A stretch of DNA of 64,000 bases from Acheta domesticus (GCA_031308135.1 JAHLJT010008756.1:65006232-65070231); one strand, 5' to 3'; positions 33,700 to 44,035 are shown, numbered from the stretch's first letter. Numbers and translations are program-made. Notes: a model not told the origin generated them from the letters alone.

Positions 33700-34092
33700 G
33701 GCGTCGGGGTCGAGCGACCTGACGTCGACGCCGTCGCGGTCGGCGGCGCGCGCCACCGCGGGCTCCACCACCTCGTCCACGCTGACGGAGGGCGGCGACG
33801 GCGCGGGGGCGGCGGCGGCGGCGCGCGGGCGCGAGCGCGGGCGCGGCCGGCGGCGCATGCTCGACTCGGACGAGTGGAACAGCAGCCAGTTGCTGGGCGA
33901 GGGCGAGGGCGCCGAGGAGGAGGAGGAGGAAGAGGAGGACGAGCGGGCGGCGAGGGCGCGGCGGGCGAGGCGGGCGCGCGAGCGAGGGCGGCTGGGCGTG
34001 AGCGCGGGCGTGAGCGCGTCCTCCACGCTGGTGGCCGCCGCGGGCGCCGTGGAGCTGCTGGCCGCCAGGGACGGCAAGTCGTCGGACACCAG
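33700..34092 (+). CDS. Serine-rich disordered protein, exon 4 (residues ~3381-3512)
   Basis: This exon follows acceptor 'ggcgctgtgcag' with one base completing the AG carried from exon 3. The frame reads A-S-G-S-S-D-L-T-S, an Arg/Gly-rich basic stretch, MLDSDEWNSSQLLGEGEG, a Glu-rich acidic run, an Arg-rich run, then VAAAGAVELLAARDGKSSDT. No GT donor fits phase and composition. 'gacaccag|gcaggg' gives a GC donor with the right phase (2) and the same 'AG|' codon split as the neighbouring exons. If it is unspliced, the frame stops at 34195. The internal exon is strongly GC-rich. The 3' boundary is the least certain part of the model. Confidence 0.65.
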
Positions 34093-34241
34093 GCAGGGAC
34101 GCCCTCGCGCGCGCCACCCACGCAAATGCACGCGCTTCGGAAACGTTTGGCTCCTTGGACACGAAACGATACTTTCGATTCCGTCGAGAGAATGATGGCA
34201 TTTGGAAGCATTAGTTGGTATCAATAAGAGCGACCATCATG

Positions 34242-34419
34242 CAGAGGCGTATCTACGGTGCGGCAGACATGGCACTTGCCCATGGGCGCCACTCAAAAGG
34301 GGCGCTATTTAGAATAACCTGCTGAAATAAAACAAACGACAACTCTTATTTTAAGTGTCCTGGCAGGGGCACAAATTTTATGTTTGCCATGGGCGCCTGA
34401 ATACCTAGATACGCCTCTG
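34242..34419. mobile_element. hAT-type MITE, 178 bp, with 8-bp target duplication
   Basis: Terminal inverted repeats 'cagaggcgtatcta' and 'tagatacgcctctg' are flanked by 8-bp direct repeats ccatcatg (34234-34241) and ccatcatt (34420-34427). The CAGAGGCGTA terminus and 8-bp TSD are typical of hAT elements. It is non-coding and lies in intron 4 of the serine-rich gene. Confidence 0.85.
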
Positions 34420-34429
34420 CCATCATTGT

Positions 34430-35105
34430 TTGCAATGCTGACACTGGTGATCTATTTCTGCTGATAGTTGACCATCCGTGTTTACCAATACCTAATCATT
34501 CCAGAAACTAGTTGATCATCCGCGTTCGCCACTGCCTGCACAACCCAAGAGGCAATTGGCGACGCGCGTTCGCCCCTACCCGCTCAGCTATAAGCTATAA
34601 ACTGTCAGCTATAAGGCTACTTCCTGTTTGCCCATTATCCGCTTACCTGCTCATTCGCCACCCGTAGTCGGCACTGTCTCGTTATTTCAGTTGCTAGTTT
34701 TCCCCGCTCATCCCATCTGGTGCAACAGGGCTGCTTAAATTCAGTGTTTTGGGCAAGTCTTCCTGCGGGCGCTCGCGCCTCTCCTACCATTCCCCTTTCT
34801 CTAGGCTGGGATCAGCGCGTCTTATCCGTTCTTCCTTCCCTGCCCCCCCCCCCCGCTGTAACGATTGGAAGCGAGCCATGTGGGTTGTCTGCAGGGAAGC
34901 GCCGGGCCAGGACACGCCAAAAGGGCCGCTCACAAGCCTACCACCTTGTGGGAAGACCTATACATTCCATTATACGCTCATCCCAAGCTCTACGTAATTT
35001 CTCGCGATCGCAACATTTTGCTCATCAGTTCACAGCGAAGTTTTAGCGAACGAGGTTTTTTGCATGTAAATGAGAATCTCATATTTTAATACTGGTCAGT
35101 ACTGT
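34430..35105. other. Intron 4 sequence, mixed composition
   Basis: No exon is supported. It contains a C homopolymer of about 11 bases near 34844-34854 and repeated 'ctgacac/gttgaccatccg' phrases near 34440-34520 that suggest a small local duplication. Confidence 0.45.
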
Positions 35106-35108
35106 GAT

Positions 35109-35378
35109 CCAGCTGAGATGGCTCAGGGCATCAACTAATGTCACGTAGTGTCTCCGACTGGGAGTACAGTTGGATCGGGAGTACACACACATCTTCCACA
35201 TTACCACACATGCCGGTAGATCAGTTGGGAGCTTAGCTTGTCCCAGCTGGGACGGTAACCCGCTGGTAAGATATCAGGACGAAGAAAATCCCGCTAGCCG
35301 ACTCTATGTTGGCGCCGGATCGCACTATCTAGCGGTGAAAAATCACCACCACACCCCGTGAAAACTTGCACTACTTTT
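35109..35378 (+). mobile_element. SINE-A, internally deleted plus-strand copy
   Basis: The head 'agctgagatggctcagggcatcaac' is joined to the central 'ccacacatgccggtagatcagttgggagcttag', then 'cccagctgggacggtaacccgctggtaagatat', 'ggcgccggatcgcac' and 'acttttacgggac'. The body with the usual box B and 'gcgaatgccg' module is deleted and the 3' tail is truncated. Confidence 0.65.
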
Positions 35379-35816
35379 ACGGGACAAAAGGCATTATCTT
35401 AGGCGTTAGTCAAACAATCAACCCATTTCAACCGTCTCTTTGTATTATTCTTGATATTCCCAAGCGACATATTGCGCAACAGCAGTTACGCCACACTGCT
35501 ATTCCGGAGTCTCTCTGTACACTACACCCTCTGGGACTAATGACTGAGCTGCGAGTTTTTGCCTATTTGCCAATTTTTATCCTTCGATAAAAAATGCAGT
35601 ATTTTAGATTACGTATTCATTTTGAGGCATTAGTAACATTATATTTTAGTACATCTAATACTTCAAAATGAATGAGATACCTAAAATACTGCGTTTTTAA
35701 TTGAAGGATAAAAATCAGCAAATCGGCAAAAATCCGCAGCTTACTAATGACCATAGCAGCCGACGAGGCCGGAATCACGAAATAACGAATGCCCCGCGCG
35801 TGCTGTGGGCCGGCAG

Positions 35817-36122
35817 CCCGCCGTCGGCGACGTCGCTGGCGGGCAGCAGGCGGTCGCAGGCGCCGCCGGTGCCGCCGCGCCGCCCTCGCCGGCCGCGCGG
35901 CGCCGCGGGGGCGTGGCCGGGGTCGCGGCCGTCGCTGTGCTCGTCGCAGGGCACGGCGCGGGGCGCGGGCGCGGGCGCCGCCGACACGCCTCGCAAGTGC
36001 TCGTCCGACCCAGTGTCGGGCGCGTCCGCCACCTCGCGCCCACGCGACCTCGCCGCCAAGCTGTCGCTGTCGCGCTCCCGCGGCGACGCCGACGAGGCCG
36101 CGGACTACTTCGAGGCTTACAG
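35817..36122 (+). CDS. Serine-rich disordered protein, exon 5 (residues ~3512-3614)
   Basis: The frame runs into 'gcttacag|gtacac' in phase 2, with a translated end of DADEAADYFEAY that continues naturally into exon 6. Two acceptors are phase-compatible: 'gggccggcag' (start 35817) and 'ccatagcag' (start 35760, adding 19 residues). Composition favours 35817, but the pyrimidine tract is poor at both. The product is Pro/Arg/Ser-rich with DTPRKCSSDPVSG and AKLSLSRSRGDADE. It is very GC-rich against an AT-rich intron. Confidence 0.7.
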
Positions 36123-36279
36123 GTACACGCGACGCCCGCCCGTTGTCTAGAAATTGAAAGAAAAGTACGCAGCCGTCGGCAATCTGAGAGGTGTGTAAGG
36201 CCCGCCAGTGAGCAAGTCTACGAATGTTTGCTAAATACAAAATAGGCTGTAGCCCAATCGGGAATAATATTTTAGAATT

Positions 36280-36660
36280 ATTACTTTCTTGCCCTTCGTA
36301 CAAGAGAAAGTTAATTTAATCGTGAGCTGGAAAACTGCGAATTTTTGGCAGAAAACACTTATTGCCGGGCACTGGTAACGAAAGAGAGGATACATCCTGT
36401 TGCTAAATAGAGGAAAAAATTTCTCTGGTGTTCCCAGAATCCATGTTTTGTGGGTCCTTGATACCGAGATCTCGATTGACGGTAAAATACATGTCTGTCC
36501 GTCTGTGGTCAACGCTAGCGCCTAAACCGTTGGGACAATATTATTCAAAATTGATATTCCCTGCTCGATCTGAATAAACTCGAGGTTTTGGAAGTTTCAA
36601 ATGGATATTTTGATTTTCTCAAAAATATCGCCAAATATGTTGATCAAACTTTGTTAACGG
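36280..36660 (+). mobile_element. Interspersed repeat family D, copy 2
   Basis: Same ordered blocks as 29455-29845, including 'catgttttgtgggtccttgata', 'tcgattgacggtaaa', 'gcctaaaccgttggga' and 'tttcaaatggatattttgatttt'. It lies in the last intron of the serine-rich gene. Confidence 0.65.
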
Positions 36661-37129
36661 ACGTAGGTAGCGTAAAAGGGCACCTAAGACAATGGTGCAA
36701 ATTTTGTTTGTTGAAATTTCCTAGTTTTTGAAAATTCCAGAAGTGGAATTTTTTTGGGTGTCTTTTTAAATCCTTGTATAATATTAAAGATTTTTTCAGT
36801 TAATTAAATCTTTTCCTTAAAGACGAATCTTTAAATAAGTTCGTGTTCAATTTTTCTAAAATATGAGTAAGTTTTTGTGTAATTTAGCGCGAAATATAGG
36901 TAATTTAAAACAAAACGTTAACATTTTTCTGAAAAAACACTTCAAATATTTGTTGTTTTTTTTCACGGATAGAAGAAGGGATACTAAAAATAATGGCGCT
37001 AGTTTCGTTGATCTCTCTAAATTTTCGGAAATGGCAAATTTAGAAATAATGCGAGAAATTACATGCTGTGGCACCAATAGTTGTGTTGGTTTTAATGATG
37101 AGCTAGAACTGCTCCGTGCCACCAATTAG

Positions 37130-37598
37130 ATTCAAGCAGCGTTCCTGGTTCAGGCACCGCAAGATGTACGACGTGGTGCGCATGGAGAAGCTGTACTCGG
37201 GCTCGAGCCTGACGGAGTCTGCGTCGACGGTGCTGGCGCCGGTATCAGAGTGCGACCAGGCGGCGCTGACGCACGGGGGCCTCCCGCCCTTCAAGGAGCT
37301 GCCGCAGCTGCCGGAGATCCCTTCCATGATGGGGCTGCGGCTGCCCCTGCGGCCCAGCAGCCCGCATCGCCCCGGAGAGCTGCTCCCGTACGCGGGCCAC
37401 CTCGCCGCCGAGCAGGACGCCGCGGCCCGGGCCGCCGGCGACGCCGCCGCCGCCGCGCTCTCCGCAGCGCGCTCGCGTGGCCGCGGCCGCCGCGTTCGTT
37501 CCGCCAAGCACCGCCAGGGTCGCTTTTCGCGCCTGCGCCACTGCTTCGCCGGCATGGGCGAGGCCCTGCAGAGCGTGTTCTCGCAGTGCTGCGACTGA
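37130..37598 (+). CDS. Serine-rich disordered protein, terminal exon 6 (residues ~3614-3769)
   Basis: After acceptor 'ccaccaattag', the base A completes AG|A (Arg), giving the continuous sequence FEAY-RFKQRSWFRHRKMYDVV. The exon runs 469 nt to TGA 37596-37598. The start is a basic-aromatic segment (RFKQRSWFRHRKMYDVVRMEKLYS) that looks ordered and is probably the most conserved part of the protein. Next come a Pro/Leu segment LPPFKELPQLPEIPSM, an Ala-rich stretch and an Arg/Ser-rich stretch. The C-terminus is compact and Cys-containing (HCFAGMGEALQSVFSQCCD) and could be lipidated or structured. The summed frame across the six exons is 11,310 nt with no internal stop. Confidence 0.8.
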
Positions 37599-38262
37599 CG
37601 CTGTGGCCCCGCGACGGGGTGGGACTTGGTGTGTGGAAATAAGCGGCTCGACGATGTAGGAAGTAGTGCTCGTCATTCACTCTTCGCGGGGGAGGTGGAA
37701 ATTGAATATGAGTGAACCTTCGGGTCGTGGATTTGAAGGTCGTATTATGTTCTTTTCCTTCTGTGTGATATGGATTTCTTGCTGTGTGATGTGGTGTTGG
37801 AGGGCCTGTTGGGGACGGATTCAGAACTGAGGAAAAGCTGTGGGAATGGTTTTAGTTCGCATGAATGTGGTGGACCAATGACCAAATTAATTAATCTGTA
37901 TTATATTATATTTATTTAGAATGTGCGTGACTAAAAACTTGCCCATTTATGCGTTTTCTTCCTTTCTGCTCTTGAAGATGTTCAAGGAATTTTCGACTAC
38001 TAAAAAAGTATATACTGAAGACAGTATGAATTGAAAAAAAACACAAGTCATTGGTGCAATTACTATACTCAAGGCAAAATATTTCATCGCTGTCAAGCTT
38101 AACCAACCCTATTTTGTCAACCTCGACTCAACAACTTCAATGTTATTTCTGAGTATCTATTAATGTCTTTATAAGCTTTTTGATCGTCAATTTATGAAAC
38201 ATTATTTTATATTTTTATTTTGTACGATGCGGAAATTGCGAACGGAATTTGATATTACAGAG

Positions 38263-38268
38263 AATAAA
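38263..38268 (+). terminator. Candidate polyadenylation signal AATAAA
   Basis: The first AATAAA after the stop at 37598, in 'agagaataaactttt', followed within 30 bp by 'agcttgtctcc'. It would give a 3' UTR of about 690 nt for the serine-rich gene. Confidence 0.55.
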
Positions 38269-38299
38269 CTTTTAAATAGAGGAAAGCTTGTCTCCACAT

Positions 38300-39020
38300 T
38301 TCTGAATTCCAACCCTCACAGCTAACTCTCATTGTAGATTATGGACAAAGTTCAGCTGAAACGTTCAGTCTTTTCGTTGTTAATTTGAATAATAATTGTC
38401 AACTATTGAGCTGGGATAGGTAGTGTACACGAGGACTGCATACCAAAAGTGTTAACTCTTCTCCAATCCCGACCAACGAACAGTAAACTCCTTTTTCTTG
38501 TTTTCTCATAAAAATATGGTATTATATAATGAAAGCACAACACATATACAATATGGGCCATACTGAGAAAATGTGATGCATAAATAACTATTCCTCCATT
38601 TGCTTTATCAGAAGAACTGTAAATATTAGCAAAATAGATCCTGTGAAAAAGATTCTGGGTACTGGTAAATATTTTTCTTGTAATAATTGTACTTATTTTT
38701 GTATGTATAAATATATCTTATTTTTCACTGACTTTTCAAACTTTCATTCGCAAAGAGTATTCTACGATGAATATCTTATTATATTCATAAAGTTGTACTT
38801 ATTTGTTAGTGCGCAAAAAAATCTTTCACAATCGGCATCATCTCCACTCGGCTCGGTCAATGCCGCCGACCCTGCATAAAGGCGCCTTGTGATAACCTTA
38901 GGATAGTTAGAGAAACCAAAGCACAATAAATAAGTGCAGATAGGTGTCCGGAAAGGGCTCAAGATATTAAAAAATTGCGTATTTGCACGCCGAATGAGCA
39001 CCACATGATTGAGAATCTCT
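38300..39020. other. Intergenic AT-rich sequence
   Basis: No supportable gene. A small GC-richer patch at 38830-38890 ('catcatctccactcggctcggtc') has no second copy in the window. Confidence 0.5.
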
Positions 39021-39022
39021 TG

Positions 39023-39330
39023 CAATGCCCACCTTCACCTTTCTACCAGTGGGCGCCCGGACAATGAGATTCCGCTGCAATGCCCACCTGCACCTTTCTA
39101 CCAGTGTGCGCCCGGACTATGAGATTCCGCTGCAATGCCCACTTGCACCTTTCTACCAGTGTGCGCCCGGACAATGAGATTCCGCTGCAATGCCCACCTG
39201 CACCTTTCTACCAGTGTGCGCCCGGACTATGAGATTCCGCTGCAATGCCCACCTGCACCTTTCTACCAGTGTGCGCCCGGACAATGAGATTCCGCTGCAA
39301 TGCCCACCAGCACCTCCCTAACAGTGGGCG
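39023..39330. repeat. 55-bp minisatellite, ~5.6 units
   Basis: Units start at 39023, 39078, 39133, 39188, 39243 and 39298. Each runs 'caatgcccacctgcaccttt', 'ctaccagtgtgcgcccgga', '(c/a)(a/t)atgagattccgctg'. Alternate units carry 'gacaatgag' and 'gactatgag', which suggests a 110-bp higher-order duplication. Spacing is exactly 55 bp throughout. The last unit is partial and more diverged. Confidence 0.95.
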
Positions 39331-39945
39331 CAATTATAACAAGTAATATCTGTTATAACAAGTAATAACGTTTTTAAATGTATTTGAGTGTGAACCTATG
39401 AAGGCTTCAAAGTACGTACATCGTAATATGAAATACAAAAACATATAGAACGATGTCGATTAGATATCTTAATTGGTTTACCTTGTTTAATCCGTAAAAA
39501 CGCAGATCACATCGCCACGCTCACTGAGCAGCAGACGCCATTGTTCACGACTGTGTGTTCTGCATGATATGACCATCATTCTCAAGCATCTCCTACATTT
39601 TAGGGCAGCAGAACTGCAAAAAAAAATGTTTCTGCTCACGTAAAATTGCAGAAACTGAGGATTTAAGTCAGGCGGTTCGGTTCACCCACGTAACCGGTCA
39701 ATCTGCGACCGATGCGTGGTCACTTTGGAGCCTCGTAAGTGTGGGGTCAGTTTGTGCGACCAACCCTTCGGATGTTACAATAAGATTCATAATTCAAATA
39801 AATTTAAAAAATGTTATTACTTGTTATAACGGTCTCGGTAATAGTATGAACTGTTTTCACTCTACTTGGTATACTTTTGTCAGTATTTCATTGATACAAT
39901 GTTCCATATATGGAAATACTACTATTCACTTTTAACTTTCCCGAA
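39331..39945. other. Intergenic AT-rich sequence
   Basis: Only a short 'gttataacaagtaata' duplication near 39345-39370, with its inverse at 39812-39830, was noticed. No gene. Confidence 0.5.
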
Positions 39946-40240
39946 TATACGGAATAGTTTAGAGAAAATTATGTACTGCTGCGGAAAATCGATTTCGAGA
40001 TTTCAACAGAAAAAACACGTTTTGGGGTCCCCTGATACCGAAAAAGTGTTTCTAAACGTCCGTCTGTCTGCTGTGTGTGAATAGCACAAGCGCCTAAACT
40101 ATGTATACAATTTTTTCCAATTTGAGTAAACTCCTGTCGATCTGGCCTGAGTCAAAGCTTTGCGATTTTGAACAACATCATTAATTTTGAGGGTACTTTA
40201 CACGAAGCCGCCCGGAAAATTTCAAAGTTTTCTCAAAAAC
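39946..40240 (+). mobile_element. Interspersed repeat family D, copy 3 (diverged)
   Basis: Ordered blocks 'gagaaaattatgta', 'acacgttttggggtcccctgataccga', 'cgtccgtctgtctgct', 'gcgcctaaact' and 'gagggtactttacacgaagcc' match the copies at 29455 and 36280. The last block is also present at 29777-29800. Confidence 0.55.
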
Positions 40241-41440
40241 GGCTCCAAATTTATTCTTTACATTTCTTGTAAGAATAGAGCAAAATACACTTATTAAGTT
40301 GGCACACGTCCGATTTTCACGGTTAATTCTGAATTTTCGAAATTCGCAAAATTTTGAATTTTTTTCGACGTCTTCCTAAAACTACAAAATTGAAGATATT
40401 ATGATTTTTCCTTCAAATAAAATTCGTTCTTCAAAGTAAGTTCTTTAATTAAGGTCATGTACATTTTTTTAAACGTTTAGTCGTTTTCGCGCAATATTGC
40501 ATGAAATATATACAATTTTAAAAATAACAAAAACAGTATTTTCTAAAAAACAACTCCGTTTTTTCTTTAAACTTTTGATAGAGACACTGCTAAATGTACT
40601 CAATGAGATGACATAAAAGACATATTGCTCTATTCTTTTATTGTTTTTTTCAGTAATTACAAAAATGTAATTTTTTTTCTCTCACGTCTTCCATAATTAC
40701 ATTAGCAGTAATTTGTTCGCATTATTATATTTATGAATACATGTGCTTTCACTAATGTCAAAAAATGTCTCCAAAACTCAACCTTTTTCTCTGAAAATGA
40801 GCTCAAATTTCTCCATTTTTTTTTTACAAAAATACCTTCAAATGCCATTTTCTCATAAATGGCTTCAATTTTTTTCTTCAAACTTCTCGAACGGATAGTA
40901 CTAATTGCACTATTTAATATGACGTAAAGTTCATTTTGGGGTATATTTTGTTTTTTCTAAATTTTCACAAATGTAAAATTTTTAAAAGGTTTCTCACACC
41001 GTTAATATGCACATTTCTAGCAAGTAGTAAACACTATTGTATTTGTGAGTTAAATTGTTTCAAATGACTTTAAATGAATTTTTTCGAGAACTCAAAAATT
41101 TTCTCTGAAAAAGCTTCAAATTTCGCATTTACAATAGCGCTTAAACGCCATTTTCTTAAAAATGGCTCCAAATTTTTCAAATAAAATTGCCATTTTGGAC
41201 GAGATTTTATTGTTCTTTAATATTCTTAAAATAATGTTTCTGTTGTACTATAAGGAAAACGAAAAATTAGGAAAGTATCAAAAAAAGTACTTTGGGCAGC
41301 GATACATGACAGCTGGCAAGAAAGAGCATGTGGCAATTCCGAATAGATAGTTGAGACTAAAGGAAATAGAAAACTAATACGGGAAAATGTGTGCCATTCT
41401 GCAGCACCACTAGTTATTCCCTTGCATATCACTTAGACGT
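40241..41440. other. AT-rich intergenic sequence with poly-T/A runs
   Basis: Repeated phrases ('ctcaaaaa(c/t)ggctccaaattt', 'catttctt..aaatggctccaattttt') at 40232, 40857 and 41155 suggest a degenerate internal repetition. No coding evidence. Confidence 0.45.
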
Positions 41441-41443
41441 CCT

Positions 41444-41630
41444 GGAAGTTAGCAGGTCCATTTCATCCAATCACAAAACTGCATAGCTCATAATTTGCCG
41501 CTTTTTTTGCCGTTTTTGAGATGCGAAAACCAAACATTTGCCGCGAGCCATTTTCCCCCCAAAATCAGTGGTCCTGCTAACTTCCAATGGAAGTTAGCAG
41601 GTCCATTTCATCCAATCACAAAACTGCATA
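41444..41630. mobile_element. Small TIR element plus an adjacent partial second copy
   Basis: 'ggaagttagcaggtccattt' at 41445 is inverted as 'ggtcctgctaacttcc' at about 41570-41586, giving a ~143 bp unit with terminal inverted repeats. Immediately after, 'ggaagttagcaggtccattt' starts again at 41589 and repeats the first ~50 bp of the unit. The junction forms a hairpin. Confidence 0.65.
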
Positions 41631-41839
41631 GCCCATAATGTTCAGCTATTTTGCCGTTTTTAAGAAAACCAAAAATTGATATCTCCATTCTTTCAAAAAA
41701 TATTAAGAATTAAAAAACATTAAAGATACGTTCAATATAAGAGTGCAATCAAAGAAGTAAAAGGACGTCCCCCGTACAAAATCACACATAACAACTCATA
41801 ATCGACGCCAAAATTTCCCGAAAACTAGTGAAAAACAAA

Positions 41840-42560
41840 ATCTGTAATAAAAAATTTGCCGCCAACCGGTTAGACACAATTACCCGGGTTCGAATCCCAG
41901 ATATGCACCTCTTAAATTAGCCCCATTCAATAATTAGACGCATTCTCTAGTAAACCATTAGCTTTAACAATTCATACTGTGCGCCGAAATTAGCACTAAC
42001 CAAGTGGCAAACATAATCATTAATAAAATAATTTACCGCGGATCGGCTAGTTTAAATTACCCGGGTTCGAATCCCCAAAACTTACATTTTGAAAGCCCCT
42101 TTCAAGGAAACGTGCAGTGTCTCCAAAACAATTAGCCATAACAATTCATTATGAGCGCCGAAATTAGCTGCATGAAAGTAAAAAATATAATTTGTAATCA
42201 AAAAATTTGCCGCGCACGGCTGAGTTATAGTTTCTCGGGTTCATATTTCCAAAAATGTACCTCTTCGAACGGCCTCTTTCCATAAAAACGCGCCGTGTCA
42301 CCTAAACAATTGACCTTAACAATTCCCGCTCTGCACCGAATGATGCTGTCAGTAAGTGCCAACTACAATATGTACTCAAATAATTTGCCGCGAACAAGTT
42401 AGTTACAGTTTCCCGGGTTCAAATTATCAAAAATGTATCTTTTCGAACGGCCTCTTTCAAGAAAAGTGCGCCGTATCTCCTAAACCATTGACCTTAACAA
42501 TTCCCGCCTTGCGCCAAAATTATCTGTAGGCAAGTGCCAACTATAATCTGCATCCCGGTC
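41840..42560. repeat. ~175-bp tandem satellite with tRNA-like B box in each unit
   Basis: Four units share an 'aatttgccgcg' start (about 41858, 42030, 42205, 42383). Each then has a box B-like 'cccgggttcgaatccc' (41883, 42060; decayed to 'tctcgggttcatatttcc' at 42232 and 'cccgggttcaaattatc' at 42412). Next come 'cctctttcaa' and 'cgccgtgtctcctaaac', 'accttaacaattc' and 'gcgccgaaattagc'. Spacing is ~172-178 bp. The array may derive from a tRNA or SINE head that became a satellite. Confidence 0.85.
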
Positions 42561-43519
42561 GGGCCGACCAATTCTTTGAACAAATTTAATTATTAAAAAA
42601 CGCATTGTTACTTGGTAACATGGTCACAATTTGGAGTTTATCAACTATCCGATGGGTGTTGATTCTATATGACTGCGGAACATATTCTCCGAGCGTATAG
42701 CTTCCAACAAGGTGACGGGAATGGTGACAATTAAATTTATATTTATTTTACTTGTTTTTGTATTAAAATTGATATTTAAAGAAAAAATAGTTGTGAGTGA
42801 AGTTGTGAGTTGTGAGTGAAGGAGAATACTTGGGCGAGAAATGGTTCATCAAAAGCTATGCACACGCCGTCCTGGATGATGCAAGAGCAAGGGTCTAGAA
42901 CACCAATTTAAATGGATTCTAGAATATATTTCATACCAATTTTGAATATTTTCTTCGTAATCTTACAGAATAAAAACATGGAAAAATATTTCCATTTATT
43001 GTAACAATTTACGATCAGAAACTTTAGTTTATTTATTTAAAAATTGCAAATGTTTAACTTTCTCTTCAATAAGTCGGGATCATTGTAACGTCGGCTCCAT
43101 CTTCTTGAAATTTTATTTGAAGCTACAGATCATATTAGACGCAATTAAAAGATGTTTTTCTGAAAACATCTTGTTTGAACATAAATTGAATATTTTACCT
43201 CTGATGTTCCCTTGTGAAGATATCCATGATCACGTTTGTTCATGAAACACGAAGGTAATATATTTAAGAGGATGATATTCATAAGACTAAAATTTTACAA
43301 AGTTCAACCAGTAAAGTGTGATGGGATATCTTACTACCATAATAAGAGAGTGTTTGTATGTGCCGTATGTAGGATTAGCAAATGTTTTCTTTTTTAGTTG
43401 CATCGCTAAGATATATCGTGATATCTCCGTTATCTCTTACGTGCACAGCCGTATTACTGATATTCCAAATTACGTAATAACAACGCAATCAGTGTACAAT
43501 GTCTCAGTAGCATTACCAT
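42561..43519. other. AT-rich intergenic sequence
   Basis: No supportable gene or element. Confidence 0.5.
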
Positions 43520-44035
43520 TTCATCTGCAGCACTTACTGAGTGGAAGGTTCTAAGGTTCGAGACTCGACGGTTGCGGATTTTCGACTGCTGAGTCTAATT
43601 TGCAAAATAGCTGAGTGGAATTCAGCCACTGCCTGGAAAAGAATTACAGCGGCCGGCTGCTCTGACCAAACGTTTTCCGTATTTTTTTCCGATCAGTACC
43701 AGTCAGAAGCCGGAGTAGTTCCCTAACAAACGGACTCAGATAGCGCACGATCATTCCTTCCTCATCTTTGGCCCCTCCTTAACTTTTATTCACCCACTTT
43801 CACTTTCGCGTGTATACACTACCATGCTCGTCGGGAGACCAATTAGGGAGCTTAGAGCCTGTTAGGACTAGGGCGTTGCTTCGCTGCGAGAGATACTTGC
43901 GGAGGGGAAGCACGCAAGCCAACTTGTAGGTTGGTGCCGGATGTGTCGTTCCCGAGGAGGAGAAACACCGCCATCTCACGGGATACAACACGTACACTTA
44001 CGGGGCTACTGAATAAAGTAGATTACACGTCCGAA
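43520..44035 (+). mobile_element. SINE-A, plus-strand copy
   Basis: Head with 'aaggttcgagactcgacggttgcgg', body 'agcggccggctgctctgac..acgttttccgta', a pyrimidine-rich stretch, 'tcgtcgggagaccaattagggagcttagagcctg', 'ggtgccggatgtgtcg' and 3' tail 'cttacggggctactgaataaagtag'. The 3' end ('gaaaacactaaaatagacc...') is tandemly duplicated. Confidence 0.7.

Noticed and set aside
33494..34224. Minus-strand open frames of ~185-235 residues
   Set aside because: They overlap exon 4 and the tandem acceptor repeats. They are low-complexity Arg/Ser/Ala shadows of the plus-strand coding frame.
39023..39330. CRISPR-like array
   Set aside because: Units are contiguous with no unique spacers, and the genome is eukaryotic. 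It is a minisatellite.
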